This document shows, piece after piece, positions 1 through 8,235 of a DNA stretch of 28,778 bases. The stretch comes from Candidatus Bipolaricaulota bacterium (GTDB taxonomy: Bacteria > Bipolaricaulota > Bipolaricaulia > UBA7950 > UBA9294). The stretch covers positions 1 to 28,778 of the forward strand of contig JAGGXO010000124.1 in NCBI GenBank assembly GCA_021163015.1, read 5' to 3'. Every line of letters starts with the position of its first letter. Within the stretch, counting starts at the first letter, position 1. The notes beneath the pieces are model-generated. The model saw nothing but the letters and a program-made list of their open reading frames with translations, was not told where the DNA came from and did not search any database. A program made the position numbers and the translations under genes.

Positions 1-1877
1 TCCTCCAGCACTTCTCCCAGGTATTCACCAGGAGTAATGACCTCCCCTTCCATAACCGGCTCCAGAAGGTCAAAACGCCCCACACTATAAGCCTTATGGA
101 TCGCAGCGGAAGCCGCCGCTCGAAAGGCAATCTCAGATGAATCCACAGGATGATAGGATCCCCCAATTAAGGTGGCTCCGATATCCACCAAAGGATAACC
201 GGCAAGGGGGCCATTTGTCAACGTCTCTCGCACTCCACTCTCAATCGCAGAGCGATACTGCCGCGGAATGTCCATCTCGTCCGCCTTGTCCGTGAAGCGG
301 AAGCCGCCTCCACGCGCAAGCGGCGCCAGTTCAACGATCACGTGCGCATACTGTCCCCGCCCGCCGATCTGTTGATCGAACGTCTCCTCAACCGTCACTG
401 AATCGCTGAGAGTTTCATGGTAGGCTACCTGTGGTTCACCTACATGTGCAATGACACCCAGCTCCTCGCGCATCCTGCGCATGAGAACCTCCAGATGAAG
501 TTCCCCCATGCCAGAGATGACCGTCTGATTGGTCGTATCATCGAAGCGCACACGAAAGGTCGGATCCTCCAGTGACAGTTTCTGGAGCGCATCATTCAGA
601 ATTCCTTGCTCAGCTTCCGTGCGCGGTTCGATGGCGATGAACACCACGGGCTCAGGAAACTCGATCTTCTCCAGGAGGATCGGATGTTCCTTGTTACACA
701 ATGTGTCTCCAGTGAAGATCGGCGTCGAACCGACCACTGCTACAATATCTCCGGCCTGCATCTGCTCAACTGGCGTTCGTTGATTAGCGTGCATGCGGAA
801 GATCTTCGTTATGCGCATTCCTCTTCCGGTGGAGCGATTGAACGCGTGTCCACCTACTTTCACTCGCCCTGAATAGACACGGACAAAGACCAACCGACCA
901 GCATACTGATCTGTAACCACCTTGAACGCCAGCGCAGAGAATGGTTCATCTGGTGATGCATTGCGCAACTCATCGCTCTCTACATCATGGACCGGTGGGA
1001 CATCAAGCGGAGAAGGGAGATACCGTACAACAGCGTCCAAGAGAGGTTGAACTCCCTGGTTGCGGAATGCCGATCCACCAAGCACGGGGACATGCCCTCC
1101 GGCAATGCAGGCCCGCCGGAGCGCCGCGTGAAAAGACGCTGCCGCCACATCCCCTTTCGACAGATACTCCTCCATCACGTCGTCATCGGTTTCGGCGACC
1201 CGTTCGAGCATCCGTTCCCGGTACTGTTCAACATCACCTAACATTCCTTCCGGAACGGGACGCAATTCATAGTGCTCGCCCTTGCTCTCCTCGTTCCATA
1301 CGATCATCTGGCGAGAGAGGAGGTCGATCATTCCCTGTAGGTGACGCTCCTCGTCGCGATGGGGAAGCTGCAGCGGAACAACCGCAACGCCGAGGCGTTC
1401 TTCGATCATGTCCAAGGTTTCTGCGTAGCTTGATTCAACGCGGTCGAGTTTGTTGACGAATGCAATGCGGGGAATATGGTAGCGATCGGCTTGTCGCCAA
1501 ACAGTCTCCGATTGTGATTCCACCATCTCCACGCCGGAGAAAATGACTATTCCTCCGTCCAGAACGCGCAGGGCACGTTCGACCTCTGCTGTAAAGTCAA
1601 CGTGCCCCGGTGTATCGATAATATCTATCCTGTGTTCCCGCCAGAAACACGTCGTAGCCGCCGAGGTGATGGTGATCCCCCGTTCGCGTTCCTGCGCCAT
1701 CCAGTCCATTTCGGTGTCACCCTCATGGACCTCACCCATCTTGTGCGTGCGGCCAGTGTAGTAGAGAATCCGCTCGGTGGTGGTTGTCTTTCCGGCATCT
1801 ATGTGAGCCATGATGCCGATGTTCCGCACTCGTTCCATGGGCACGGAACCATTATCGACACTAGCATCACTGGGCAT
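1..1877 (-). CDS. fusA: Elongation factor G, C-terminus cut by window edge
   Basis: EF-G is the GTPase that drives ribosomal translocation. Reverse-strand translation gives about 625 residues and is still open at base 1; family members are about 690-700 aa, so roughly the last 70 residues lie outside the window. Visible motifs are the P-loop AHIDAGKTTTTERILYYTG, the switch region GDTEMDWMAQERERGITITS, IDTPGHVDF and FVNKLDR, followed by domain II and the domain IV segment around GGRGQYAHV. The start is the ATG at 1877, preceded by a GGAGAGGG Shine-Dalgarno; the conserved MERVRNIG start lies 13 codons further in (1838), so the shorter start is possible. It is the third gene of rpsL-rpsG-fusA, 52 nt after rpsG. 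A tuf gene, which often follows, would lie to the left and is not visible. Confidence 0.96.
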   Translation of the reverse strand, partial: MPSDASVDNGSVPMERVRNIGIMAHIDAGKTTTTERILYYTGRTHKMGEVHEGDTEMDWMAQERERGITITSAATTCFWREHRIDIIDTPGHVDFTAEVERALRVLDGGIVIFSGVEMVESQSETVWRQADRYHIPRIAFVNKLDRVESSYAETLDMIEERLGVAVVPLQLPHRDEERHLQGMIDLLSRQMIVWNEESKGEHYELRPVPEGMLGDVEQYRERMLERVAETDDDVMEEYLSKGDVAAASFHAALRRACIAGGHVPVLGGSAFRNQGVQPLLDAVVRYLPSPLDVPPVHDVESDELRNASPDEPFSALAFKVVTDQYAGRLVFVRVYSGRVKVGGHAFNRSTGRGMRITKIFRMHANQRTPVEQMQAGDIVAVVGSTPIFTGDTLCNKEHPILLEKIEFPEPVVFIAIEPRTEAEQGILNDALQKLSLEDPTFRVRFDDTTNQTVISGMGELHLEVLMRRMREELGVIAHVGEPQVAYHETLSDSVTVEETFDQQIGGRGQYAHVIVELAPLARGGGFRFTDKADEMDIPRQYRSAIESGVRETLTNGPLAGYPLVDIGATLIGGSYHPVDSSEIAFRAAASAAIHKAYSVGRFDLLEPVMEGEVITPGEYLGEVLE

Positions 1878-1929
1878 AGAGACCCTCTCCGTTAGAAAAC
1901 GTTAATTTGGACAGAGATTCGTGGATCAG

Positions 1930-2388
1930 CTACCAGCGATAGTGAGCGAATGCGCGGTTTGCCTCAGCCATGCGGTGAACGTCCAGCCTCTTGTTGTATG
2001 CCTTCCCTTCCTTACGCGCAGCGTCCATGATCTCCGCTGCAAGGCGGCCTCCCATCGTGTTACCGTTGCGATCGCGCGCTGCGGCCACAATCCATCGCAG
2101 AGCCAGGGCAATCTGTCGATCCTGCGGCACCTCGTAAGGGACCTGGTAATTTGCTCCACCAACGCGCCTGGTTCGAACCTCTAGGCGTGGTGAGCAGTTC
2201 GCAAGCGCGGTGTTGAACACCTCAAGAGGCGTCTCATCCGCGCGTTGGCTAATCCTATCCAACGCATCATACACAACCTTCTCCGCGACTGACTTCTTGC
2301 CATCCTGCATGACGTAGTTAATCAGCTTTGCGAGGAGCTGGCTATTATACTTGATGTCTGGTTTGACATCGCGACCAGGTAATTCCAT
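1930..2388 (-). CDS. rpsG: 30S ribosomal protein S7
   Basis: S7 nucleates assembly of the 30S head and contacts the E-site tRNA. The protein is 152 aa, close to the bacterial norm of about 156. Recognisable stretches are KLINYVMQDGKKSVAEKVVYD near the N-terminus, the LEVRTRRVGGANYQVPYEV hairpin region, and the C-terminal NKRLDVHRMAEANRAFAHYRW. The start is the ATG at 2388 with a strong AGGAGG directly upstream. That Shine-Dalgarno overlaps the rpsL stop region (8 nt between genes), so translation is probably coupled. The reading frame stays open upstream through rpsL, but that extension is only a shadow of S12. S7 is the classic str-operon autoregulator in Escherichia coli; whether it is here cannot be seen. 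Confidence 0.97.
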   Translation of the reverse strand: MELPGRDVKPDIKYNSQLLAKLINYVMQDGKKSVAEKVVYDALDRISQRADETPLEVFNTALANCSPRLEVRTRRVGGANYQVPYEVPQDRQIALALRWIVAAARDRNGNTMGGRLAAEIMDAARKEGKAYNKRLDVHRMAEANRAFAHYRW

Positions 2389-2396
2389 ATTTCCTC

Positions 2397-2767
2397 CTAG
2401 CTCCCCTTCTTGGCTCCGTACTTCGATCGGCCCTGCTTGCGGCCTTCCACGCCCTCGGCGTCCAGACTTCCACGAACGATGTGATAGCGCACCCCAGGCA
2501 GGTCCTTGACACGACCGCCACGAACCATGACTATCGAGTGTTCCTGCAAGTTGTGCCCTTCTCCGCCGATGTAAGCCGTAACCTCTTTGCCGTTGCTTAA
2601 GCGGACACGTGCCACTTTTCGCAGTGCTGAGTTTGGCTTCTTCGGCGTACGTGTATAGACACGCGTACACACGCCACGCTTCAGTGGGCTCGCTCCAAGT
2701 GCTGGAGCCTTGCTCTTCTTCGTCTTCGGCTTTCGCCCAACCTGATAAGCTGATTAATTGTCGGCAT
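2397..2767 (-). CDS. rpsL: 30S ribosomal protein S12, with apparent frameshift
   Basis: S12 sits at the decoding centre. The ATG at 2767 follows GGAAAG and begins MPTINQLIRLG, the expected S12 N-terminus. The frame then diverges into an Arg-rich stretch and stops. The expected continuation (RKPKTKKSKAPALGASPLKRGVCTRV) lies in the neighbouring frame and runs to the stop at 2397. Adding one base in the CCC run at 2736-2738 (GGG on the coding strand) restores an intact S12 of about 123 aa. The rest is well conserved: TPKKPNSALRK, EHSIVMVRGGRVKDLPGVRYHIVRG and a basic tail. The streptomycin-contact regions PKKPNS and RVKDLPG look wild type. The gene is essential, so a sequencing or assembly error is likelier than true loss. 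First gene of the str operon. Confidence 0.93.
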
Positions 2768-2790
2768 ATTCACTTTCCAAATCGTTGTGG

Positions 2791-2819
2791 ATTATAGATT
2801 CCCTCACAAAACCTGTCAA
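2791..2819 (-). promoter_or_regulatory. Perfect-consensus sigma70-type promoter of rpsL-rpsG-fusA
   Basis: On the minus strand, TTGACA (2814-2819), a 17-bp spacer and TATAAT (2791-2796) match the housekeeping consensus at all 12 positions. The predicted transcription start is near 2784, giving a leader of about 17 nt before the rpsL ATG. The -35 hexamer overlaps the rpoC TGA stop (2816-2818), so the two units abut with no spacer and no terminator. Confidence 0.9.
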
Positions 2820-5800
2820 GCAGATTCCTCGATCTGCCTCTCTTGCTCTGCTGCGGCTATTCCATCTTTGGTATATTTGAAGCCCGTTCCCGACTGGATT
2901 CTCTTTCCAACGATAACGCTTGGCTTTAGGCCATCAAGATTGTCGACCTCTCCACGGAGCGCTGCCTCGGAAAGGACCTTTGTGGTTCGTTGGAACGATG
3001 CTGCTGAAAGCCACCCTTTCGTTTGCAGCGCTGCTTTGGAGATCCGCAATAGCTCGCGCTCGCCACTTGGCAAACGCTTCTCGACAAGCGGGATTTCAAT
3101 GGGCTCTCCCCCCTGTACGATCGTTATCGACTGCACGCCATTTCGCTGCGCTCTTTTCAGTATCTCAGCGGTCAGGATCTCGCCACTCGATGCAATCAGC
3201 TTCCCTTCCTGCACAACGTCTTCTGCAAGAGCCTCTCCTACTGCGGACGAACGCATTCGCTCTGCCGATTGGTTCCACTCCACGAGGTCGCGCACCTCCT
3301 TCTGGAATTCTTCTAGGAGAACGAGGTCGTTTATATGGAAATGTGAGTCGCCCGTATCGGTGACACGAACGTTGTTAAGAATCTGTCGGATGATCACTTC
3401 GAGATGCTTGTCGTTGATGTCAACGCCCTGCACCTTGTACACCTTGTGTATCTCTGTCAGGAAATACTCGCGTGCTTTGTTCACCCCAGCAAGATCGAGA
3501 AGCGTGTGGGGAGCAACAACACCCTTGGTGAGCAAATCACCCTTCCTAACTTTGTCACCAGCACGAACTGTCGCCATCTGATCGATTTCCACCTGGCTCT
3601 TAGCACGTACCGTGAGCCTTGTTATCCCGCCGTCGTTCTCTACCTTCTCGACCTGCAGGAGATTGTCGTCACCAACCTCCACGTTCACCAGTTTGCCGTC
3701 AACACGTACCTTCTCTCCGTGCCCAACGGCAGGTGATACATTCGCCGTCAGCGGGAATCGGATAGATCGGCCTTCTGGATTGTAGACGACAATTCGATCG
3801 TCGAGGATGATGGCCGTGCCTGCGGATTCCGACGCGATGAAGATTGGTTTGGATCGCGACGTGAGCTGATCACCCACTTTTACAGTGGCCCCGGGTTCAA
3901 CCATCATCCGGGCACCGTAGGCGATTTCATAGTCGGATTTCTCTCCATCTTCTCCGACAACACTGAATGATCGATCGTTCTCCTCCGACATCTCGACCCT
4001 TCCGGCTCGATCGGCGAAGACCGGTTCGATGTTGAATCTCTCAGTAAGCGGGTCTCCCTCTGACACAACGTCTCCGTCCTTCACAGAGGGGGCCGCCCCA
4101 TGCGGGAGGACATACGAACGATCTCCGGCATCGGCATCGATGACAAACATCTCCTTGTGTCCATTTGCCTCAAGGATGAATACTTCTCCTGGGCACGGGC
4201 TCCCGCCAGTGATGAGCTTTGCCGGGCTAACCTCGGCACCCTCAGAAGCAGGCTTCAGCGCCGAAGGGACCAGTATCACTCGCTGATCGCCGATTACCTC
4301 AACGCGATCCTTACCAGTTTCAAGAGGCGTGATAGATTCAATGTAGCCATCTAACGGAGAGATCCCAGCCTGCGCGCTCTTCATCGTATTGCGCGCCTCA
4401 AATAGCTCTTCTGCTCGGGGGAGTCCCTGCGTTATGTCCTCTCCAGCAACACCACCGGTGTGGAAGGTACGCATCGTTAGCTGCGTCCCCGGCTCGCCAA
4501 CGGATTGCGCTGCGATCACTCCGATCGCCGTGCCCAGTTCGACCGGCCTGTGAATGCTCATATCGTAGCCGTAGCAGCGTTGACAGACCCCGTTGATCGA
4601 TTCGCAGACCATGGGAGAGCGGATAACGATCTGGGGTCGTACGTTGATCTTGGTGACCTTCGCATTCTTCAGCGCTTGCACGAGGCGAGGTGTTATCAAT
4701 TCATCCGCCTGAACGATGACCCTCCCCGTCTTCTTATCATGCACATCATCTACGCTCTTCGCTCCCACTAGATGCTCAGAGCCCTTGCCCGTCACTGGCA
4801 CAACCGCCTCCAATCGCCCGACAAGCTCAGCCATCTCGCGAGTGATCCACTGCTCGGCCTCGACAAGGACCTCGCCATTGCGCGGATCAACTATCGGTCT
4901 GCTCGTCACACGACCATAGATCCGCGCCTCGATCGGTTCCATGATATCGTGTTTGCTAAACCGCAACGGATCGATATCCACGCCCTGTGTGGTCCCACAG
5001 TCATGCTCACGCACGATCATGTCCGACGTGGCATCGACCAGACGTCGCGTCAAGTATCCTGAATCAGCTGTCTTGAGAGCCGTGTCGGCGGCCCCTTTTC
5101 GTCCGCCGTGTGTGGAGATGAAGTACTCCATCATATCCAACCCCTCGCGGAAGTTGGAGACAACCGGTCGCTCGATGATCTCACCCGACGGACCGGCCAT
5201 CGGACCGCGCATCCCACACAATTGCTTCACCTGGTCCGGGCCACCCCGTGCGCCTGAGTTAACGATCCCGTAGACGGCGTTGTACTTGTGCTTGCGCAGA
5301 TTCTCCATCGTCGCATCTTCCACAGCATCAACGGTTCGACGCCACACTCGGATGACAGCACGCCTGCGCTCATCCTCGGTCGCCAGCCCCACCTGGAACA
5401 TCTTCTGAATACGCTTCACTACGGCGTATGACTCCTTGATGATCGCCTCTTTTTCGGAAGGGATCAGGCAGTCCTTGATGGAGATCGTCAACCCAGAAAG
5501 CATGGCGTACTTGAACCCGAGGTTCTTCAGCTCATCAAGCACCTCCGAGGTCTTCTCCCAACCGAAGCGATCGTGGCACTCCTTAATGGTAGCCTTGATC
5601 GCACGGCGATCCATGATCCGCTCGTAGTTGCGAATCTCCTTCGGGAAAATCTCGTTCATCTGCGCTCTCCCAAGCGTCGTATCAATGACCTTACCGTCGA
5701 TGCGAATCTTCACCGGGGCGTGCAGGTCGAGAATCCCCTCTTCCTGCGCCCGCCACGCTTCGTCGAGGTCACGGAAGTACTTCCCCGCTCCAGAAGCATC

Positions 5801-7771
5801 GTTGTCGAGCAGAGTTAGGTAGTAGTAGGCATAGATCGGATCCTGTGTGGGCAGGCTCAGCGGCTCACCGTGCGCCGGAGAGAGGATATTGCGCGGTGCC
5901 GCCATAAGCTCTCTGGCTTCGGCAATCGCTTCTGGCGATAGAGGAAGATGCACTGCCATCTGATCGCCATCGAAGTCCGCGTTGTATGGCGTGCACATCA
6001 ACGGATGAAGGTGAATGGCATCGCCATCGACGAGGACAGGCTCGAAGGACTGCATCGAGAGCCGATGCAGCGTTGGAGCGCGGTTGAGGAGGACTGGGTG
6101 ATCCTTAATCAACTTCTCTAAGATATCCCACACCTCTGGCATTCCACCGAGCAGCGCCTTGTTCTTGATCTCATCAAAATCGGAGAACGTTGTCGTCTCC
6201 AGGTAGTGAAGGATGAACGGCTTGAACAGTTCGAGTGCCATCTTCTTTGGCAGGCCACACTGCGACATCTTCAGCTTCGGATCGACAACGATCACCGCTC
6301 GTCCCGAATAATCGACACGACGTCCAAGCAGGTTTCGTCGCAAGCGCCCATGCTTTCCATGAATCCTCTCAGAGAGCGACTTGAGCGGACGGTTATCGCG
6401 ACCACGAATCGGGCTCTCCTTCTTCTCGTTGTGGATCAGGGCGTCGACCGCCTCTTGCAGCATCCTCCGTTCGTTGCGCAGGATGACCTCGGGTGCTCCC
6501 ATGTCGATCAGCTTCTTCAAGCGGTTGTTCCTGTTGATGATGCGGCGATAAAGATCGTTCAGATCGGTCGTAGCGAACTTGCCGCCTTCTAGCTGAATCA
6601 TCGGCCTTAGATCGGGAGGAAGCACAGGAATGATCTCGAGGATCATGTCCTGGGGATTGTTCTCCGAGTCACGTATTTGATCGACGACTTCCAAGCGCTT
6701 CACTAGTCGGCGCTTGTTCCCCATCGCACGTTCATGTTCTAGTTCCGTGCTCAACTGCGTGTGAAGCTTGTCGAAGTCCAGTTCTTCAAGGAGTCCCTTT
6801 ATCCCTGCTGCTCCGGTAGCAGCGACAAAACCATCAGGATAGACCCGTTCGTACGCGCGTTTCTCAAGGAACGTAATGCGTTCCCCTACCTGCCGCGGGA
6901 ACGCCGGATTTCTCACCTTCGTGATCAGGAAGACAAGGCTATCCAAGACCTCACGGTCGATCGGTTCGCCTGTCACTTCCGGGCCGTAGCGATCCACAAG
7001 CATATCGAACGCCGTCTTGGAGCAGAGTTCACCCACAGGCCTCTCGGCAATGAGTGCGGCAACTTCAACCTCGTCTCCGTCTTCGACCGCGAGGCTCTCC
7101 TCGCCCACGATCGGATACTCCTGTGAGCCGATCACCACCGCTTGGGACCTTTCACCATTAGTGAGGGTTCTTTCCTCCAGGATAACTCGTCCAGCCTCCT
7201 CAGCCACAACCCGAGGAGCTGTATCAACGAAGTACGCTTCCTCCACAGTGAAATCATAGGCGCTGCTTAAGATATCCACTTCCGAGGAATAGAGCGTCTC
7301 TCCGGGGTGCACTTCGCGTGACTGCGAAGCCGTTACCAGATACAGGATTTGTTCGACAGGCTCGGTCTCATAATAGGCGATGCGCTGGAGTTCCTTCTTC
7401 TTCATCCCCAATAGGCGAGCAAGAAGGCTGGAGACTCCCTTTAGGAACCAGAAATGAACCACAGGGCTTGCAAGCGCGATGTGGCCCATATTGACACGCC
7501 GCACGGAAGAGTCCGTCACAAGAACATGACACTTCTCGCAGGTTATCCCTTCATACTTCTTCCCTTTGTACTTACCACAAGCGCATTCGTAGCTATTCTC
7601 TGGGCCGAAGATCTCCTCTGCATAGAGCCCCCCCCGCTCTGGCCGATGCGTACGATAGTTGATCGTTTCCGATTCTGTGACCTCGCCATGAGACCACTGC
7701 AGCATATCCGCCGGGGATGCCAGTTGTAGCTTAATCCGCTTGATGTCATCGCCAGAAATCAATAGGCTCAC
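2816..7771 (-). CDS. rpoC: DNA-directed RNA polymerase subunit beta'
   Basis: This is the largest catalytic subunit of RNA polymerase. It is 1651 aa, longer than the about 1400 aa E. coli protein and near Thermus/Thermotoga lengths. Motifs: N-terminal zinc ribbon Cys63, Cys65, Cys78, Cys81; lid/rudder and LLGRRVDYSGRAVIVVDP; the catalytic Mg-binding NADFDGDQ at residues 597-603; the second zinc site around DCGTTQ and CESINGVCQRC; and MRTFHTGGVAGEDITQGLPR. An insertion of roughly 150 residues after about residue 150 looks like the sandwich-barrel insert of Thermus/Thermotoga RpoC, and another beta-rich stretch follows the ELFEARNTM segment. The start is GTG at 7771, weak in Shine-Dalgarno but fitting the conserved N-terminus. 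rpoB does not precede it, which is unusual; a terminator and hairpin lie upstream instead. Confidence 0.98.
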   Translation of the reverse strand: MSLLISGDDIKRIKLQLASPADMLQWSHGEVTESETINYRTHRPERGGLYAEEIFGPENSYECACGKYKGKKYEGITCEKCHVLVTDSSVRRVNMGHIALASPVVHFWFLKGVSSLLARLLGMKKKELQRIAYYETEPVEQILYLVTASQSREVHPGETLYSSEVDILSSAYDFTVEEAYFVDTAPRVVAEEAGRVILEERTLTNGERSQAVVIGSQEYPIVGEESLAVEDGDEVEVAALIAERPVGELCSKTAFDMLVDRYGPEVTGEPIDREVLDSLVFLITKVRNPAFPRQVGERITFLEKRAYERVYPDGFVAATGAAGIKGLLEELDFDKLHTQLSTELEHERAMGNKRRLVKRLEVVDQIRDSENNPQDMILEIIPVLPPDLRPMIQLEGGKFATTDLNDLYRRIINRNNRLKKLIDMGAPEVILRNERRMLQEAVDALIHNEKKESPIRGRDNRPLKSLSERIHGKHGRLRRNLLGRRVDYSGRAVIVVDPKLKMSQCGLPKKMALELFKPFILHYLETTTFSDFDEIKNKALLGGMPEVWDILEKLIKDHPVLLNRAPTLHRLSMQSFEPVLVDGDAIHLHPLMCTPYNADFDGDQMAVHLPLSPEAIAEARELMAAPRNILSPAHGEPLSLPTQDPIYAYYYLTLLDNDASGAGKYFRDLDEAWRAQEEGILDLHAPVKIRIDGKVIDTTLGRAQMNEIFPKEIRNYERIMDRRAIKATIKECHDRFGWEKTSEVLDELKNLGFKYAMLSGLTISIKDCLIPSEKEAIIKESYAVVKRIQKMFQVGLATEDERRRAVIRVWRRTVDAVEDATMENLRKHKYNAVYGIVNSGARGGPDQVKQLCGMRGPMAGPSGEIIERPVVSNFREGLDMMEYFISTHGGRKGAADTALKTADSGYLTRRLVDATSDMIVREHDCGTTQGVDIDPLRFSKHDIMEPIEARIYGRVTSRPIVDPRNGEVLVEAEQWITREMAELVGRLEAVVPVTGKGSEHLVGAKSVDDVHDKKTGRVIVQADELITPRLVQALKNAKVTKINVRPQIVIRSPMVCESINGVCQRCYGYDMSIHRPVELGTAIGVIAAQSVGEPGTQLTMRTFHTGGVAGEDITQGLPRAEELFEARNTMKSAQAGISPLDGYIESITPLETGKDRVEVIGDQRVILVPSALKPASEGAEVSPAKLITGGSPCPGEVFILEANGHKEMFVIDADAGDRSYVLPHGAAPSVKDGDVVSEGDPLTERFNIEPVFADRAGRVEMSEENDRSFSVVGEDGEKSDYEIAYGARMMVEPGATVKVGDQLTSRSKPIFIASESAGTAIILDDRIVVYNPEGRSIRFPLTANVSPAVGHGEKVRVDGKLVNVEVGDDNLLQVEKVENDGGITRLTVRAKSQVEIDQMATVRAGDKVRKGDLLTKGVVAPHTLLDLAGVNKAREYFLTEIHKVYKVQGVDINDKHLEVIIRQILNNVRVTDTGDSHFHINDLVLLEEFQKEVRDLVEWNQSAERMRSSAVGEALAEDVVQEGKLIASSGEILTAEILKRAQRNGVQSITIVQGGEPIEIPLVEKRLPSGERELLRISKAALQTKGWLSAASFQRTTKVLSEAALRGEVDNLDGLKPSVIVGKRIQSGTGFKYTKDGIAAAEQERQIEESA

Positions 7772-7781
7772 CTCGCGCTTG

Positions 7782-7815
7782 GGTGCACATTTACTCTCTC
7801 TAAATGCACTGCACC
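7782..7815 (-). promoter_or_regulatory. Bulged hairpin in the rpoC leader
   Basis: Read on the minus strand, GGTGCA and CATTTA, separated by a GTG bulge, pair perfectly with TAAATG and TGCACC across a GAGAGAG loop, giving 12 base pairs. The structure ends 10 nt before the rpoC GTG start, where no strong Shine-Dalgarno is seen. It is well placed to influence rpoC translation or mRNA stability. Function is inferred from position; no known riboswitch or protein-binding motif is recognised. Confidence 0.55.
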
Positions 7816-7820
7816 ATTAC

Positions 7821-7846
7821 AAAAAGGCCCCGTCAGCAACAGGACC
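7821..7846 (-). terminator. Intrinsic terminator between fmdB-like gene and rpoC
   Basis: On the minus strand, GGTCCTGT, a TGCTG loop and ACGGGGCC form an 8-bp stem (two G-U pairs) followed directly by TTTTT. It lies 49 nt after the fmdB-like stop and about 50 nt before rpoC. No convincing promoter lies between it and rpoC, so partial readthrough (attenuation) is a plausible role. Confidence 0.7.
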
Positions 7847-7894
7847 GCCGCCATACTTAACTACCTTCTCTTCTGATTGGGAGACACCACTGAC

Positions 7895-8122
7895 TCATCC
7901 TTTAGCCTTTGCCGATGTAGATGCTCCGCTCTCTCTGCCTTTGACTGCATAATCTGTCGTGTAGTACCCGCTCCCTTTGTAAACTACACCTATGCGTGGC
8001 ATGAGACGCTCGAGTTCCTCGCTTCCACACGCCGGGCACCTAAGCGTGATATCCTCCCCATTCTGCTGCAAAACCTTGAAAACCGTCTGGCAGCAGCTAC
8101 ACTCATAACGATAAAAAGGCAT
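7895..8122 (-). CDS. FmdB-family zinc-ribbon protein
   Basis: A small 75-aa protein opening MPFYRYECSCCQ, the signature of the FmdB/regulatory zinc-ribbon family, whose members start MPxYxYxCxxC. Two Cys pairs (C8/C11 and the CPACG pair about 25 residues later) should bind zinc. The segment after the ribbon (GVVYKGSGYYTTDY) is also typical, and the tail is short and Lys/Ser/Ala rich. The start is ATG 8122, preceded by a G-rich Shine-Dalgarno (GGGGGG, 3 nt away); an upstream extension to 8182 lacks the family signature. The cellular role of the family is poorly defined. It is the immediate upstream neighbour of rpoC and has its own promoter inside the end of the preceding gene. Confidence 0.88.
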   Translation of the reverse strand: MPFYRYECSCCQTVFKVLQQNGEDITLRCPACGSEELERLMPRIGVVYKGSGYYTTDYAVKGRESGASTSAKAKG

Positions 8123-8125
8123 ACG

Positions 8126-8149
8126 CCCCCCTTCTTCCCTCTTTGGGGG
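8126..8149 (-). promoter_or_regulatory. Possible Shine-Dalgarno-sequestering stem of fmdB-like mRNA
   Basis: On the minus strand, a CCCCC run (8145-8149) can pair with the GGGGGG run (8126-8131) that would be the ribosome-binding site of the fmdB-like gene, with a 13-14 nt loop. Only five G-C pairs support it, so this is tentative. Confidence 0.25.
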
Positions 8150-8207
8150 TTTTCGTCGGTTTCCTCTTCTAGTGTACGTCATACGAACGAATCGACGTTG
8201 TTCGGAT

Positions 8208-8235
8208 AGTATACCTCATGTAGCGCGCTTTTCAA
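8208..8235 (-). promoter_or_regulatory. Promoter for the fmdB-like gene (and possibly rpoC)
   Basis: Minus-strand TTGAAA (8230-8235), a 16-bp spacer and TATACT (8208-8213). The -35 lies within the last codons of the upstream PP-loop gene. Predicted start near 8201, about 79 nt before the fmdB-like ATG. It is the nearest good promoter upstream of rpoC. Confidence 0.6.

Noticed and set aside
1930..2670. Long 246-residue frame covering rpsG and most of rpsL
   Set aside because: Only the last 152 residues are S7; the upstream part is the out-of-frame shadow of S12, and rpsG has its own strong Shine-Dalgarno and ATG.
2787..7729. Plus-strand open frames of 60-260 residues opposite rpoC
   Set aside because: They are antisense shadows of a gene with clear family motifs, with no ribosome sites or recognisable domains.
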